From Pseudomonadota bacterium (GTDB taxonomy: Bacteria; Pseudomonadota; Alphaproteobacteria; Kiloniellales; J153): a DNA stretch of 39,900 nt. Below the pieces are notes generated by a model. The model ran no database searches. It was not told the origin of the DNA and worked only from the letters and a program-made list of their open reading frames with translations. Positions within the stretch are counted from its first letter, which is position 1; each line of letters begins with the position of its first letter. The position numbers were made by a program, and so were the translations under genes. This document shows positions 27,768 to 36,606 of the stretch, in pieces. The stretch spans positions 1 to 39,900 of the forward strand of contig JACZVL010000005.1 of NCBI GenBank assembly GCA_022572685.1. The letters are read 5' to 3'.

Positions 27768-27786
27768 CGCGCGCGCTCCCTGGGTA

Positions 27787-30243
27787 TTACCACCAGGACC
27801 AGAACTCGACCCTGAAAAACCGGACGAACCGCCGGGAAACGATCTCGATCAGGCGCCGGTCGCCGACGTAGATCTTGCCGTAGCCGGTCATCTCCGGCTT
27901 GAGGGCGAGATCGCCGTTTTCGACCTCGGTATTGACCCGGACCACCTTGCGCTTGAGGCCCTCCTCTTCCGCCATGGCGGTGGCGGCGATGGCGGTCACC
28001 ACGCCGGTGAAGCTGCGGCCGGGATAGGCGCGCGCCTTCAGGGTCACTTCCTGGCCCAGGCGGACCTCGCCGATGTCCTTCTCCGAGATCAGGATCTCGC
28101 CGATGGCGGTGCGGTACTCGTGAATCTCGAGGATCAGGTCGCCCCGCTCGACCAGCTCACCGATCTTCTCTTGCGGCTTGGCGGTGGTGACGATGCCGTC
28201 GATCGGGCTGTGGATGACCAGCAGTTCGAGCTGCCTGGCGACGTAGCCGCGTTCGGCCTCGAGCCGCGCAAGCTCCGCCGCCATGGCCTCGATATCCTCG
28301 GGGCGGGAGCCGGCGAGCAGCACGTCGAGCTTGGCCTTCGCTTCCATGATCTCCTGCTCGGCCACCGCCTGGTCCTGGCGCACTTCGGCCAGCTCGTCGG
28401 CCATGGCGACCCGGAGGTCGGCCTGGGCCTCGTCCAGCTCCTTGCCCCGCACGGAGGCCCGCTCCTGGCTCTGGGAGAAATCCTTTTGCGAGATCAGCCT
28501 CTTGTCGATCAGCGGCCGCAGGCGCTTCAACTCCAGGCGGGCGAAGCGCAACTGTTCCTGCGCCTTCTCGACGCCGCTGTGGGCGCGGGCGATCTTCTGC
28601 CGGTTGATGGCGCGGTATTCGGCGTAGCGGTTGCGCGCGTGTTCGAGCCGGGTCTTGGCGGTCTCCATCTCCTGGCGCGTGACCGCGATCTCCTGGGCGA
28701 TGGGTCCGGCCTTGAGGCCCCTGAGATCGGCCTGGGCCTGGCGGACCTGGGCCTCGATCTTGGCCAGCTCCGCGCGTTTCTCCAGGCCCGCCAGGCGGGC
28801 GATGATCTGGCCCGCTTCGACCGCGTCCCCCTCGGCGACCGCGATCTCCTCGATCAGGCCCTCGACCTGGGCCCGCACGTCGGCGTTGTGGGCCGGCAGG
28901 ATGTTGAACTCGCCCGACACCGGCATGTCGATGCGCACGACGATCAGCGCCAGCACGAAGCCGCCGAGGGCCAGCGAATAGACCACCCGGCGCGAGACGG
29001 CTCCGGCGGTATTCTGTGCCAATCCGGCACCCGGGCCGCGCGTGAACAGGCGTTTGAACGGGCCGCGGGACACCAGGAACAGCAGGCCCATGAAGATCAG
29101 GAACCCGGCGCCGTCGTAGTTCTCGATCAAGAAGCCGCCGATGCGCGAGGCGATCCAGAACAGCATCAAAATCGAGAAGAAAAACGCCAGCACGCCGTAG
29201 GTCAGATAGATGCGCCGCTCGCGGGGGCTGACCTCCAGCCTGGGCGCCCGGCGCCAGGACCACAGCGCCTTCACGCGCGACCCCAGGTAGCCGAAGGCGC
29301 GGGCGCGCAGGTTCGGGATCTCCAGCCAGTCGCTCAGCATGTAATAGCCGTCGAGCTTGATCAGCGGCACGAAGTTGAACAGCACCCGGATACCCGAGGT
29401 CCCGATGACCACCAGCGCGATGTAATTGAACAACGTCTCCGGCGCGCTCACGCGCCAGACCAGGACCGACAGCGCCCACAGGAAAAACTCGAAATAGCTG
29501 CCCGCGAAGGTGACCCAGAGGCGCCTGGACTTCTCCGGGAACAGCCAGGCGTCGCTCACGTTGCAGTACAGCCCCGGGTTGAAGAACAGCAGCAGGACGC
29601 CGATCTCGTGAACCTTGCCGCCGAAGTGCTTGCAGGTCAGGCCGTGGGCGAACTCATGCAGCACCGTGGTCAGCAGGATCACGAACCAGGCGACCACCAG
29701 GGTCTCGATGGTGAAGATGTCGCCTATGTCGCGGGCCAGCTCGGCGCCGTTGGCGAGCACCACGCCGAGCGCCAGCAGGATGCTGGCGGCGGACAGGGCG
29801 ACGAAGGCGGGGGTGAAGCAGAAGCGCAGCCGTCCGACCATGCGGTCCAGGAGCGCGTCGGGATCGATGACCTTGTAGCGCAGGTACAGCAGGCTGCCGC
29901 GCAGGCGGCGCCGCTGGGGACCGGCGCCAGCCGCCGTGGCGCGCCGGGAGCCGTCCTCGGCCGCGTCCTCGGGCGGCTCGATCAGCCCGCGTTGCCGCAG
30001 GCTCTCGACGAAGGCGGCCAGGGTGTCGGGGTCCAGCTCCTCGCCGAACTCGGTCTTGGCCGCGGCGCCGATCTCCTCGGATGTGGTCGTGCCGTCGAGC
30101 CGCTCGATGATGAACCACTCGGCCGCGCCGAAGCGGAAGAACCGCTCGCTCGCCAGGTCCTTGACCACGTGGATGACCTCGCCATCGGCCTCCTGGCGGC
30201 TGATGCTCAGATCGCGGCGGAATATGGGACCCGATGCGCTCAC
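27787..30243 (-). CDS. PqqD-like / M50 intramembrane protease / HlyD adaptor fusion
   Basis: An 818-aa three-part protein. Residues about 10-90 form a PqqD-like domain (VVKDLASERFFRFGAAEWFIIERLDG...FVESLRQRGLIE), which in other systems binds RiPP leader peptides. Residues about 140-440 are a site-2-protease (peptidase M50) with zinc ligands H196-E197-F-A-H200 in VLHEFAHG and D298 in LIKLDGYYM, plus about ten transmembrane helices. The C-terminal part (450-818) is HlyD-like: biotinyl-lipoyl hybrid halves around long coiled-coil helices (AELAKIEAQVRQAQADLRGL...) and a beta-barrel. GTG 30243 is chosen since AAAGG lies upstream; a TTG at 30300 would add 19 residues. Its neighbour is a small leader-bearing peptide, so it probably cleaves and exports that peptide (inference). 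Confidence 0.88.
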   Translation of the reverse strand: MSASGPIFRRDLSISRQEADGEVIHVVKDLASERFFRFGAAEWFIIERLDGTTTSEEIGAAAKTEFGEELDPDTLAAFVESLRQRGLIEPPEDAAEDGSRRATAAGAGPQRRRLRGSLLYLRYKVIDPDALLDRMVGRLRFCFTPAFVALSAASILLALGVVLANGAELARDIGDIFTIETLVVAWFVILLTTVLHEFAHGLTCKHFGGKVHEIGVLLLFFNPGLYCNVSDAWLFPEKSRRLWVTFAGSYFEFFLWALSVLVWRVSAPETLFNYIALVVIGTSGIRVLFNFVPLIKLDGYYMLSDWLEIPNLRARAFGYLGSRVKALWSWRRAPRLEVSPRERRIYLTYGVLAFFFSILMLFWIASRIGGFLIENYDGAGFLIFMGLLFLVSRGPFKRLFTRGPGAGLAQNTAGAVSRRVVYSLALGGFVLALIVVRIDMPVSGEFNILPAHNADVRAQVEGLIEEIAVAEGDAVEAGQIIARLAGLEKRAELAKIEAQVRQAQADLRGLKAGPIAQEIAVTRQEMETAKTRLEHARNRYAEYRAINRQKIARAHSGVEKAQEQLRFARLELKRLRPLIDKRLISQKDFSQSQERASVRGKELDEAQADLRVAMADELAEVRQDQAVAEQEIMEAKAKLDVLLAGSRPEDIEAMAAELARLEAERGYVARQLELLVIHSPIDGIVTTAKPQEKIGELVERGDLILEIHEYRTAIGEILISEKDIGEVRLGQEVTLKARAYPGRSFTGVVTAIAATAMAEEEGLKRKVVRVNTEVENGDLALKPEMTGYGKIYVGDRRLIEIVSRRFVRFFRVEFWSWW

Positions 30244-30349
30244 CCGATACCCTTTCCGGTGGCGGAAAACCCGTGACGGCGCGTCGAACGGCCGCCCCAA
30301 GCTATGGGAAAAATATCAATTCGATGGGGTAATGGCGGGCCGCGCGGCG

Positions 30350-30387
30350 GGCGAGGGGGGAGATCGCTTCACCGAAGCGACCTCGCC
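30350..30387 (-). other. Hairpin between peptide gene and transporter gene
   Basis: TCGCTTC (30364-30370) and GAAGCGA (30374-30380) form a perfect 7-bp stem with an ACC loop. GGCGAGG (30350-30356) and CCTCGCC (30381-30387) extend it after a seven-base bulge. No T-run follows on either side. It lies in the 173-base gap before the PqqD-M50-HlyD gene and could act as an attenuator or RNA-stability element, letting the peptide be made in excess over its transporter. Confidence 0.55.
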
Positions 30388-30416
30388 ATCCCTACAAGCG
30401 AAATAAGTCAGCAGGA

Positions 30417-30611
30417 TTATGGCGCGCCGTGGGAAACGCCAGCATTTGAGAAGTTAGCCGAATGATTGGCGTTAGAAGCCTTGTTTGGCAGATCAGTTCT
30501 GTCATCGGAGCCCGCAGCGTCGTCGGAGTTACTGATGGTCAAATCCAAACCCACGATACTTGGTGCAATCCGCTCTTCCAAGTCCTCGATTTTCAGGATC
30601 ATCTTCTTCAT
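30417..30611 (-). CDS. LEERIAPS-tagged small peptide, putative exported precursor
   Basis: A 64-aa peptide. Its N-terminus MKKMILKIEDLEERIAPS is amphipathic and contains the LEERIAPS tag (residues 11-18), an arrangement like the LEPRxLL tag of planctomycete secreted proteins. After it come a short hydrophobic part (IVGLDLTIS) and a polar Asn/Ser/Asp-rich tail without Cys (NSDDAAGSDDRTDLPNKASNANHS...). It has no transmembrane helix and is not a normal Sec signal. A GGGGAG ribosome binding site is ten bases before the ATG. The base composition is lower in G+C than its neighbours. It sits just upstream of, and on the same strand as, the PqqD-M50-HlyD gene, which makes it the most likely substrate. 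Its final activity is unknown. Confidence 0.75.
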   Translation of the reverse strand: MKKMILKIEDLEERIAPSIVGLDLTISNSDDAAGSDDRTDLPNKASNANHSANFSNAGVSHGAP

Positions 30612-30766
30612 GTTATGACATCTCCCCTAAATAGTTCGGCTCCGCGCCAGCACGACCTCCTGCCCACCAATCCACGGAACCGTTGCTCCATTGGTACACG
30701 ACTTTAATCCGCTGTGGTAACCTTATTCGCGTCACAAAGACGTGAAAAATGAAGGTGTTACCCGCT

Positions 30767-30774
30767 ATGGTTAA
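30767..30774 (-). promoter_or_regulatory. TTAACCAT half-site, possible CtrA box
   Basis: Minus-strand TTAACCAT equals the eight-base CtrA half-site of alphaproteobacteria. It lies about 160 bases before the LEERIAPS peptide start in an AT-richer stretch. A match of this length may be chance; it is noted because the region upstream of the peptide (30612-30814) holds no other gene. Confidence 0.25.
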
Positions 30775-30814
30775 CGGAAGTTCCGGATTCCGCCTTGGAA
30801 GCTTCGAGCCGGGC

Positions 30815-31174
30815 CTAGCGCGCGAAGCCGGCGAACTGGGTCATGTGCGCGGCGCCGAAGCCGGCCAGGGCGTCCCGGACCTCGGCGCTGGGGTCGCCGT
30901 AGACCGTCAGGCGCGACGGGTCGGCGCAGGCCAGGAAACGCTCGGCGAACTTCGCGCCGAAGTTCCCGAGATGGACCATGGTCGCCGCCGAATCCGCGTA
31001 GCGTTCGTAAATATGGAAGGTCTTGCCGTCGTCGCCGGTGAACCACTCGTAGTGGCTGGTGCCGGGCTCGTCGGCCTGGGTCGCCTCCGACATCTCCCGG
31101 GCCAGCGCCTTGAAGGCGTCGAGCTGGCCGTCCTTGACGCTGAGTTCCAGAACCCAGCTAACCGCATCGCTCAT
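30815..31174 (-). CDS. ABM-fold monooxygenase-like protein
   Basis: A 119-aa protein with the ABM-type ferredoxin fold: SWVLELSVKDGQLDAFKALAREMSEATQADEPGTSHYEWFTGDDGKTFHIYERYADSAATMVHLGNF. It resembles the YgiN/ quinol monooxygenase-like group of PF03992. A His-rich edge and conserved Tyr-Glu-Trp are visible; no cofactor motif. The ATG at 31174 has an AGGGG sequence about eight bases upstream. It follows the hotdog thioesterase by 58 bases on the same strand and may be at the distal end of the nrdJ transcript. It is distinct from the second ABM protein at 26998-27318. Confidence 0.8.
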   Translation of the reverse strand: MSDAVSWVLELSVKDGQLDAFKALAREMSEATQADEPGTSHYEWFTGDDGKTFHIYERYADSAATMVHLGNFGAKFAERFLACADPSRLTVYGDPSAEVRDALAGFGAAHMTQFAGFAR

Positions 31175-31232
31175 CTCTTGCACCCCTGTCGTTGTGGAAC
31201 CTGTTGATAGCACGCCGCAGGGGGCTCTGGCA

Positions 31233-31682
31233 TCAGGTCTTGTGCAGCGACACCCGGCGGCCGGCCCAGTCGGGGAGTTCCGGGGCCCGGGCCTCGGCGA
31301 GCGCCGCCTGGACCGCCTCGGGCAGGGCGGCGCCGCGCCCGGCGCGGGTGTCGTAGTGCAGCCCGAGGCATTCGAAGGTGGCGCAGACGGCGCCCTCGAC
31401 ACGCATCACGTGGGCGATGTGGATGCGCTTGGCGTCCGAGCCCAGGACCAGGCTTTCGACCTCCATCAGCGCCGGCGCGCGCACTTGCCTGAGGTAGCGG
31501 ATGTGGCTCTCGAGCGTGTACAGCGCGCCGCCGCCGCGCTCGAAGTACGCGACCCCGATGCCGAAATGCTCCTGCAGCGCCCAGGAGGCGTTGCTGAAGG
31601 GGACCAGATAATAGGCCTCGTTGAGGTGCCCGTAGGGGTCGAGCCAGGCGTCGAGTACCGGTTCGGCGTGAAGCTTGAGCAC
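31233..31682 (-). CDS. Hotdog-fold acyl-CoA thioesterase
   Basis: A 149-aa protein of the 4-hydroxybenzoyl-CoA thioesterase type. The active-site strand WLDPYGHLNEAYYLVPFSNASWAL contains the catalytic-type Asp followed by GHLN, as in betainyl-CoA or 4-HBA-CoA thioesterases, and the partner strand IRYLRQVRAPALMEVESLVL is typical. It hydrolyses acyl-CoA thioesters in the cytoplasm; substrate unknown. Carnitine-operon betainyl-CoA thioesterases look similar. GTG at 31682 is preceded by GAGG. Only 12 bases separate it from the nrdJ stop, so both are probably one transcript. Confidence 0.82.
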   Translation of the reverse strand: MLKLHAEPVLDAWLDPYGHLNEAYYLVPFSNASWALQEHFGIGVAYFERGGGALYTLESHIRYLRQVRAPALMEVESLVLGSDAKRIHIAHVMRVEGAVCATFECLGLHYDTRAGRGAALPEAVQAALAEARAPELPDWAGRRVSLHKT

Positions 31683-31694
31683 GGTCCCTCGGTA

Positions 31695-34600
31695 CTACGA
31701 GCAGCCGTTGGTCGCGCCGCAGGTCGTGCACTTCAGGCAGGTGCCGTTGCGCACCATGGTGAAGTTGCCGCACTCGCCGCAGGAATCGCCCACGTAGCCT
31801 TTTACCCGTGCCTCGCGCAGGCGCTCCAGGCGCGGGACCACCCGCTCGGCGACCCCGCCTTGGACGCCCCCACCTTGGATTACGGCGGCCTGGACCGCGA
31901 CGGCTCCGGCGGCGCCGATGTCGCCGGCGATTCCTGGGCTGGCGCCCGAGGTGGCCGTGGTGCTGGCGGCCGTGGCCGGCGCCCGCCCGGCGCCGCCCTC
32001 CAGGACCCGGAAGCGGTTGCGCACGTAGCCGGTCGAGGCGACCAGGCGCAGGTTCTCGGCCGCGGTGGCGCGCTGCACCACCGGCAGGTCGCCCTCGTTC
32101 GCGCCCTTGCCGAGCGAGTCGGGCAGCATGTCGCTCGGTTCGGCGTGGGCCAGGTCGTTGCGCCCCAGGTAGGAGATCGCGAGCTCGCGGAAGATGTAGT
32201 CGAGCACCGAGGTCGCCATCTTGATGGCTTCGTTGCCCTCGACCATGCCCGCGGGTTCGAAGCGCGTGAATGTGAAAGCCTCGACGTATTCCTCCAGCGG
32301 CACGCCGTACTGCATGCCGATCGAGATCGCGATGGCGAAGTTGTTCATCAGGCTGCGGAAGGCGGCGCCTTCCTTGTGCATGTCGATGAAGATCTCGCCG
32401 AGCCCGCCGTCCACGTACTCGCCGGTGCGCAGGTACACCTTGTGCCCGCCGACGATGGCCTTCTGGGTGTAGCCCTTGCGCCGCTGCGGCAGGCGCCGGC
32501 GCTCGACGTTGACGCGTTCCACGATCCGCTCCACGACCCGTTCGGCGACGATCTCGGCGCGCTGGGCGGCGGGCGCGGCGGCGATGCGCTCGACCACGCT
32601 CTCGTCCTCCTCCTCCGCCTCCTCGTCGCTCTCGAGCAGGCCCGCGCTGAGCGGCTGGGACAGCTTGGAGCCGTCGCGGTAGAGCGCGTTGGCCTTGAGG
32701 CCGAGCCGCCAGGACAGCATGTAGGCGTCCTTGCAGTCCTCGACGTCGGCATCGCTGGGCATGTTGATGGTCTTGGAGATCGCGCCCGAGACGAAGGGCT
32801 GGGCCGCGGCCATCATGCGGATGTGGCTCTCCACCGAGAGGCAGCGCTGGCCGCTCCGGCCGCAAGGGTTGGCGCAGTCGAAGACGGCCAGGTGCTCGGC
32901 CTTCAGGTGCGGCGCGCCCTCCAGCATCATGGCGCCGCAGCAATAGGTGTTGGCGGCTTCGATCTCCGCCTTGGTGAAGCCGAGCCCGCTCAGCATGTCG
33001 AAGGCGACGTGGTTGAGCCGCGCCTCGTCGAAGCCCAGCACCTTGGTGCAGAAGTCCGCGCCGAGGGTCCACTGGTTGAAGGCGAACTTGATGTCGAAGG
33101 CGCTGGGCAAGCTCGCCTCCAGCGCCTGCAGCGTGGCCTTGTTGAAGCCTTTCTCCTCGAGCCGCGCGTGGCAGATGCCGGGCGCGTCCTCGAGGGTGCC
33201 GTGGCCGACCGCGTAGCGGATGATGTCCTCGATCTGGGTCTCGGAATAGCCCAGCGTGCGCAGCGCCTCGGGCACCGTGCGGTTGATGATCTTGAAGTAG
33301 CCGCCGCCGGCCAGCTTCTTGAACTTGACGATCGCGAACTCCGGCTCGATGCCGGTGGTGTCGCAGTCCATGACCAGCCCGATGGTGCCGGTGGGCGCGA
33401 TCACGCTGACCTGGGCGTTGCGGTAGCCGTGCGCCGCGCCGAGTTCCAGCGCCCGGTCCCAGGCCATCTTGGCGGCCTTGATCAGCACCCGCTCGGGGCA
33501 GGCCTCGGCGTCGAGCGGCACCGGCTTGACCGAGAGCCCCTCGTAGCCGGCCTCTTCGCCATAGGCCGCGTAGCGGTGGTTGCGGATCACCCGGGTCATG
33601 GCCTCGGCGTTCTCGGCATAGCCCGGGAAGGCGCCGAGCTCGGCGGCCATCTCGGCCGAGGTCGCGTAGGCGACGCCGGTCAGGATCGCGGTCAGCGCGC
33701 CGCAATAGGCGCGCGCTTCCTCGGAGTCGTAGGACAGGCCGTGCGCCATCAGCAGCCCGCCGATGTTGGCGTAGCCCAGGCCGAGGGTGCGGAAATCGTA
33801 GGAGCGCTGGGCGATCTCGCGCGACGGGAACTGGGCCATCAGCACCGAGATCTCGAGCACGATGGTCCACAGGCGCACCGCGTGCTCGTAGGCCGCGACG
33901 TCGAAGCGGCCGTCCTCGTGGCGGAACGCCATCAGGTTGAGCGACGCCAGGTTGCACGCCGTGTCGTCGAGGAACATGTACTCGGAGCAGGGATTGGAGG
34001 CGTTGATCCGGCCCGCGTTGGGGCAGGTGTGCCACTCGTTGATGGTGGTGTCGTACTGCATGCCCGGATCGGCGCAGGACCAGGCCGCGACCGCGATCTG
34101 CTCCCACAAATCGCGCGCCGGAAGGGTCTTGGCGACCTTGCCGTCGGTGCGCTGGATCAGGTCCCAGTCGCCGTCGGTCAGCACCGCCTCGATGAAGCCG
34201 TTGGTCACCCGCACCGAGTTGTTGGAGTTCTGGCCCGAGACCGTGAGATAGGCCTCCGAATCCCAGTCGGTGTCGTAGGTCCGGAACTCGATCGAGGTGA
34301 AGCCCTGGCGCGCCAGCCGGATCGCGCGCTGGACGTAGTTCTCCGGGATATCGGCGCGGCGCGCGGCCCTGATCGCCTGCTTGAGCAGGGCGTTGCGTTT
34401 CGGGTCGAAGGCGGCGTCGGCGGCGGCGTCGGCGTCGTCTTTGGATTTATTCGGCGAATCGTTTGCGGTGTCGTTCGCGGCCGGGTCTTTTTTGCACGCC
34501 TGCATGACCGCGTTCAGGTGCCGGTTGCACGCCTTGGAGCCGGCGACCAGGGCCGCCACCTTCTGCTCCTCGGTGACCTTCCAGTTGATGTAAGCCTCGA

Positions 34601-35486
34601 TGTCCGGGTGGTCGATGTCGACGCTGACCATCTTGGCCGCGCGCCGGGTGGTGCCGCCGGACTTGATGGCGCCGGCCGCGCGGTCGCCGATCTTGAGGAA
34701 CGACATCAGGCCCGACGACTTGCCGCCGCCCGACAGCGCCTCGTTCTCGCCGCGCAGGCGCGAGAAGTTGGTGCCGGTGCCCGAGCCGTACTTGAACAGC
34801 CGCGCCTCGCGCATCCACAAATCCATGATGCCGCCGTCGTTGACCAAGTCGTCGCTGACCGACTGGATGAAGCAGGCATGGGGCTGGGGCTGCTCGTAGG
34901 CCGAGGTCGAGCGCACCAGCCTGCCGGTCTCGAAGTCGACGTAGTGGTGGCCCTGGCTCGGCCCGTCGATGCCGTAGGCCCAGTGCAGGCCGGTGTTGAA
35001 CCACTGCGGCGAGTTGGGCGCCGCCATCTGGCGCGCCAGCATGTAGCGCAGCTCGTCGTAGAAGGCGCGCGCGTCCTCCTCGGTGTCGAAGTAGCCGCCC
35101 TTCCAGCCCCAGTAGGTCCAGGTCCCGGCCAGGCGGTCGAAGACCTGCCTGGCACTGGTCTCGCCGCCTTCCGAATCCACCGGCTGGTCGGCACCGGAAT
35201 TGGAGTCGGAGCCAGGGTCGGAGTCGGCGGGGACCGAACGCCACAGCCAGGACGGCACCGCGTTCTCCTCGACCCGCCTCGACTTGGCGGGCACCCCACG
35301 CTTGCGGAAATACTTCTGCGCCAGGACGTCGCAGGCGACCTGGCTCCAGCCGGTCGGCACCTCGATATCCTGGGCCTGAAACACCACCGAGCCGTCCGGA
35401 TTCCGAATCTCGCTCGAGGTCGTGCGAAACTCGATGTTCTGGTAGGCGTCCTTCTTCGCATCCGTGAAACGGCGTTCGACCCGCAT
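31695..35486 (-). CDS. nrdJ: Vitamin B12-dependent (class II) ribonucleotide reductase
   Basis: A 1263-aa enzyme that makes deoxyribonucleotides using adenosylcobalamin and works with or without oxygen. Visible motifs: [23 protein letters not shown], the radical site region [34 protein letters not shown], and [19 protein letters not shown]. The C-terminus has the alphaproteobacterial four-cysteine ribbon [22 protein letters not shown]. Three low-complexity Ser/Asp/Ala-rich stretches are present (residues about 86-109, 330-358 and 1175-1215), so the protein is longer than minimal NrdJ. The ATG at 35486 follows GAGGGA eleven bases upstream. A thioesterase gene follows 12 bases behind. Confidence 0.96.
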   Translation of the reverse strand: MRVERRFTDAKKDAYQNIEFRTTSSEIRNPDGSVVFQAQDIEVPTGWSQVACDVLAQKYFRKRGVPAKSRRVEENAVPSWLWRSVPADSDPGSDSNSGADQPVDSEGGETSARQVFDRLAGTWTYWGWKGGYFDTEEDARAFYDELRYMLARQMAAPNSPQWFNTGLHWAYGIDGPSQGHHYVDFETGRLVRSTSAYEQPQPHACFIQSVSDDLVNDGGIMDLWMREARLFKYGSGTGTNFSRLRGENEALSGGGKSSGLMSFLKIGDRAAGAIKSGGTTRRAAKMVSVDIDHPDIEAYINWKVTEEQKVAALVAGSKACNRHLNAVMQACKKDPAANDTANDSPNKSKDDADAAADAAFDPKRNALLKQAIRAARRADIPENYVQRAIRLARQGFTSIEFRTYDTDWDSEAYLTVSGQNSNNSVRVTNGFIEAVLTDGDWDLIQRTDGKVAKTLPARDLWEQIAVAAWSCADPGMQYDTTINEWHTCPNAGRINASNPCSEYMFLDDTACNLASLNLMAFRHEDGRFDVAAYEHAVRLWTIVLEISVLMAQFPSREIAQRSYDFRTLGLGYANIGGLLMAHGLSYDSEEARAYCGALTAILTGVAYATSAEMAAELGAFPGYAENAEAMTRVIRNHRYAAYGEEAGYEGLSVKPVPLDAEACPERVLIKAAKMAWDRALELGAAHGYRNAQVSVIAPTGTIGLVMDCDTTGIEPEFAIVKFKKLAGGGYFKIINRTVPEALRTLGYSETQIEDIIRYAVGHGTLEDAPGICHARLEEKGFNKATLQALEASLPSAFDIKFAFNQWTLGADFCTKVLGFDEARLNHVAFDMLSGLGFTKAEIEAANTYCCGAMMLEGAPHLKAEHLAVFDCANPCGRSGQRCLSVESHIRMMAAAQPFVSGAISKTINMPSDADVEDCKDAYMLSWRLGLKANALYRDGSKLSQPLSAGLLESDEEAEEEDESVVERIAAAPAAQRAEIVAERVVERIVERVNVERRRLPQRRKGYTQKAIVGGHKVYLRTGEYVDGGLGEIFIDMHKEGAAFRSLMNNFAIAISIGMQYGVPLEEYVEAFTFTRFEPAGMVEGNEAIKMATSVLDYIFRELAISYLGRNDLAHAEPSDMLPDSLGKGANEGDLPVVQRATAAENLRLVASTGYVRNRFRVLEGGAGRAPATAASTTATSGASPGIAGDIGAAGAVAVQAAVIQGGGVQGGVAERVVPRLERLREARVKGYVGDSCGECGNFTMVRNGTCLKCTTCGATNGCS

Positions 35487-35573
35487 GACCCTGCTGTTCC
35501 CTCTGTCTTAGGTGTTGATTTTGTTGCCCCGCGCCCCCCAAAAACTCCGCCGGAACGTCTCTCGACGCCTGTC

Positions 35574-35620
35574 CGGATAGATCTTGTGGGGGGAAACGAT
35601 CTAACCACAAGATGTGGCGC
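35574..35620 (-). promoter_or_regulatory. Putative NrdR box pair upstream of nrdJ
   Basis: The 9-bp arms ATCTTGTGG (35581-35589) and CCACAAGAT (35605-35613) are perfect inverted copies. If read as NrdR boxes (35574-35589 and 35605-35620), their centres lie 31 bp apart, three helical turns, as is usual for NrdR box pairs. Each box has one good half. NrdR represses ribonucleotide reductase genes when dATP is high (known); regulation here is inferred. Confidence 0.5.
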
Positions 35621-35638
35621 ATGTCACCAGAGAAACGA

Positions 35639-35653
35639 TTAATGAATCGTTAA
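35639..35653 (-). promoter_or_regulatory. CtrA-type box with embedded GANTC site upstream of nrdJ
   Basis: TTAA-TGAATCG-TTAA is an exact TTAA-N7-TTAA CtrA consensus, and its spacer contains GAATC, a target of the CcrM enzyme encoded in this window. The site is also a near-perfect inverted repeat (AACGATT/AATCGTT). It lies about 155 bases before the nrdJ start, suggesting cell-cycle control of deoxyribonucleotide synthesis (inference). Confidence 0.5.
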
Positions 35654-35715
35654 AGCGCCAGATTTGGGGAGGAAACGGGGGATATCCTGGGGGCGCCGCG
35701 GGCGCGCGCTCCCGA

Positions 35716-36606
35716 TCAGTCTCGCGGCCGGGCCAGGCTGGCCAGCATGAGGGCGCCGATCACCAGGGCGACTCCGGCCATCTGCACCGGCATCAGGCGC
35801 TCGCCGAGCAGGATCGCCGCGGCGGCGATGGCGACCAGGGGCTCCAGGTTGAAGATCAGCGAGGTGGGTACCGCGCCGGCGGCGTGGAGCGCCACGAACA
35901 TCGACAGCATGGCGCCCGCGTAAAGGACGCTGAGACCGCCCATGCCGAGCCAGCCGGAACTCGTCTCGGGCAGGACGAAGCCGCCGAGGATCGGCAGAAA
36001 CAAGGGAATGATGCAGGCGCCGAACAGGTTGGAATAGAGCGTGACGCCGAGGGCGTGATAGGCGCGCAGCACCTTGGGCGAGATCATGAACACCGTGGCC
36101 GCCGAGACCGCGGCCAGCAGCGCGAGCGCGACCCCGCGCCAGTCGAGCACCTCGAGCGAGGGGCCGAGCGCCAGCGCCAGGCCGGCGAAAGCGAGCCCGA
36201 ACGCCCCGAACCGCCCCCAGCCGAGGCGTTGGCCGTGGAGCATCGACGCGGCCGCGATCACCATCAGCGGGTAGGTGTAGAACACCACGGTGGCGACGGA
36301 GACCGGAATGAACAGGATCGAGGTCATGTAGCCGAAGGTGACCCCGAGGTTGCCGAGCGCGACCCGGAGCAGCCCGCCGTAGAGCGCGCGCGGCGGGCGC
36401 AAGCCGCGGCCCAGCGCCAACAGGGTCGTGGACATGACCGCGACCGCGACCAGGTAGCGGATTTCCATGGCCGCGCCGGCGCTGGCGCCGCCGTTGTAGG
36501 CGACCCGCGTGAGCGTGATCACGATGCCGAACGAGGACGCGGCCACCGCCGCCAGGATCAGCCCGGTGGCCAGCGAGGGACCGGCGCCGGCCACAGGCTC
36601 ACGCAC
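35716..36606 (-). CDS. EamA family (DMT superfamily) transporter
   Basis: A 296-aa inner-membrane protein with ten hydrophobic segments in two EamA repeats (PF00892). Typical stretches are LILAAVAASSFGIVITLTRVAY at the start, FGYMTSILFIPVSVATVVFYTYPLMVI, and the C-terminal IFNLEPLVAIAAAAILLGERLMPVQMAGVALVIGALML. Such transporters export metabolites or amino acids; substrate not predictable. The start is uncertain: GTG 36606 overlaps the preceding gene's stop by eight bases; TTG 36615 is an alternative. It is downstream of, and probably co-transcribed with, the DUF6352-like gene. Confidence 0.87.
   Translation of the reverse strand: MREPVAGAGPSLATGLILAAVAASSFGIVITLTRVAYNGGASAGAAMEIRYLVAVAVMSTTLLALGRGLRPPRALYGGLLRVALGNLGVTFGYMTSILFIPVSVATVVFYTYPLMVIAAASMLHGQRLGWGRFGAFGLAFAGLALALGPSLEVLDWRGVALALLAAVSAATVFMISPKVLRAYHALGVTLYSNLFGACIIPLFLPILGGFVLPETSSGWLGMGGLSVLYAGAMLSMFVALHAAGAVPTSLIFNLEPLVAIAAAAILLGERLMPVQMAGVALVIGALMLASLARPRD

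Noticed and set aside
28120-30276. A 718-codon open frame opposite the PqqD-M50-HlyD gene
   Set aside because: Antisense shadow: no motif, no ribosome binding site, composition typical of reversed GC-rich codons.
31059-35642. A 1527-codon open frame on the plus strand opposite nrdJ
   Set aside because: It mirrors nrdJ codon by codon, has a low-complexity His/Gly/Val/Leu-rich composition and no domain. Strong third-position G/C leaves long antisense frames open in such genomes.
35487-35715. Cobalamin riboswitch upstream of the B12-dependent reductase
   Set aside because: No B12-box-like conserved core is visible; such switches normally precede B12-independent isozymes or transport genes.
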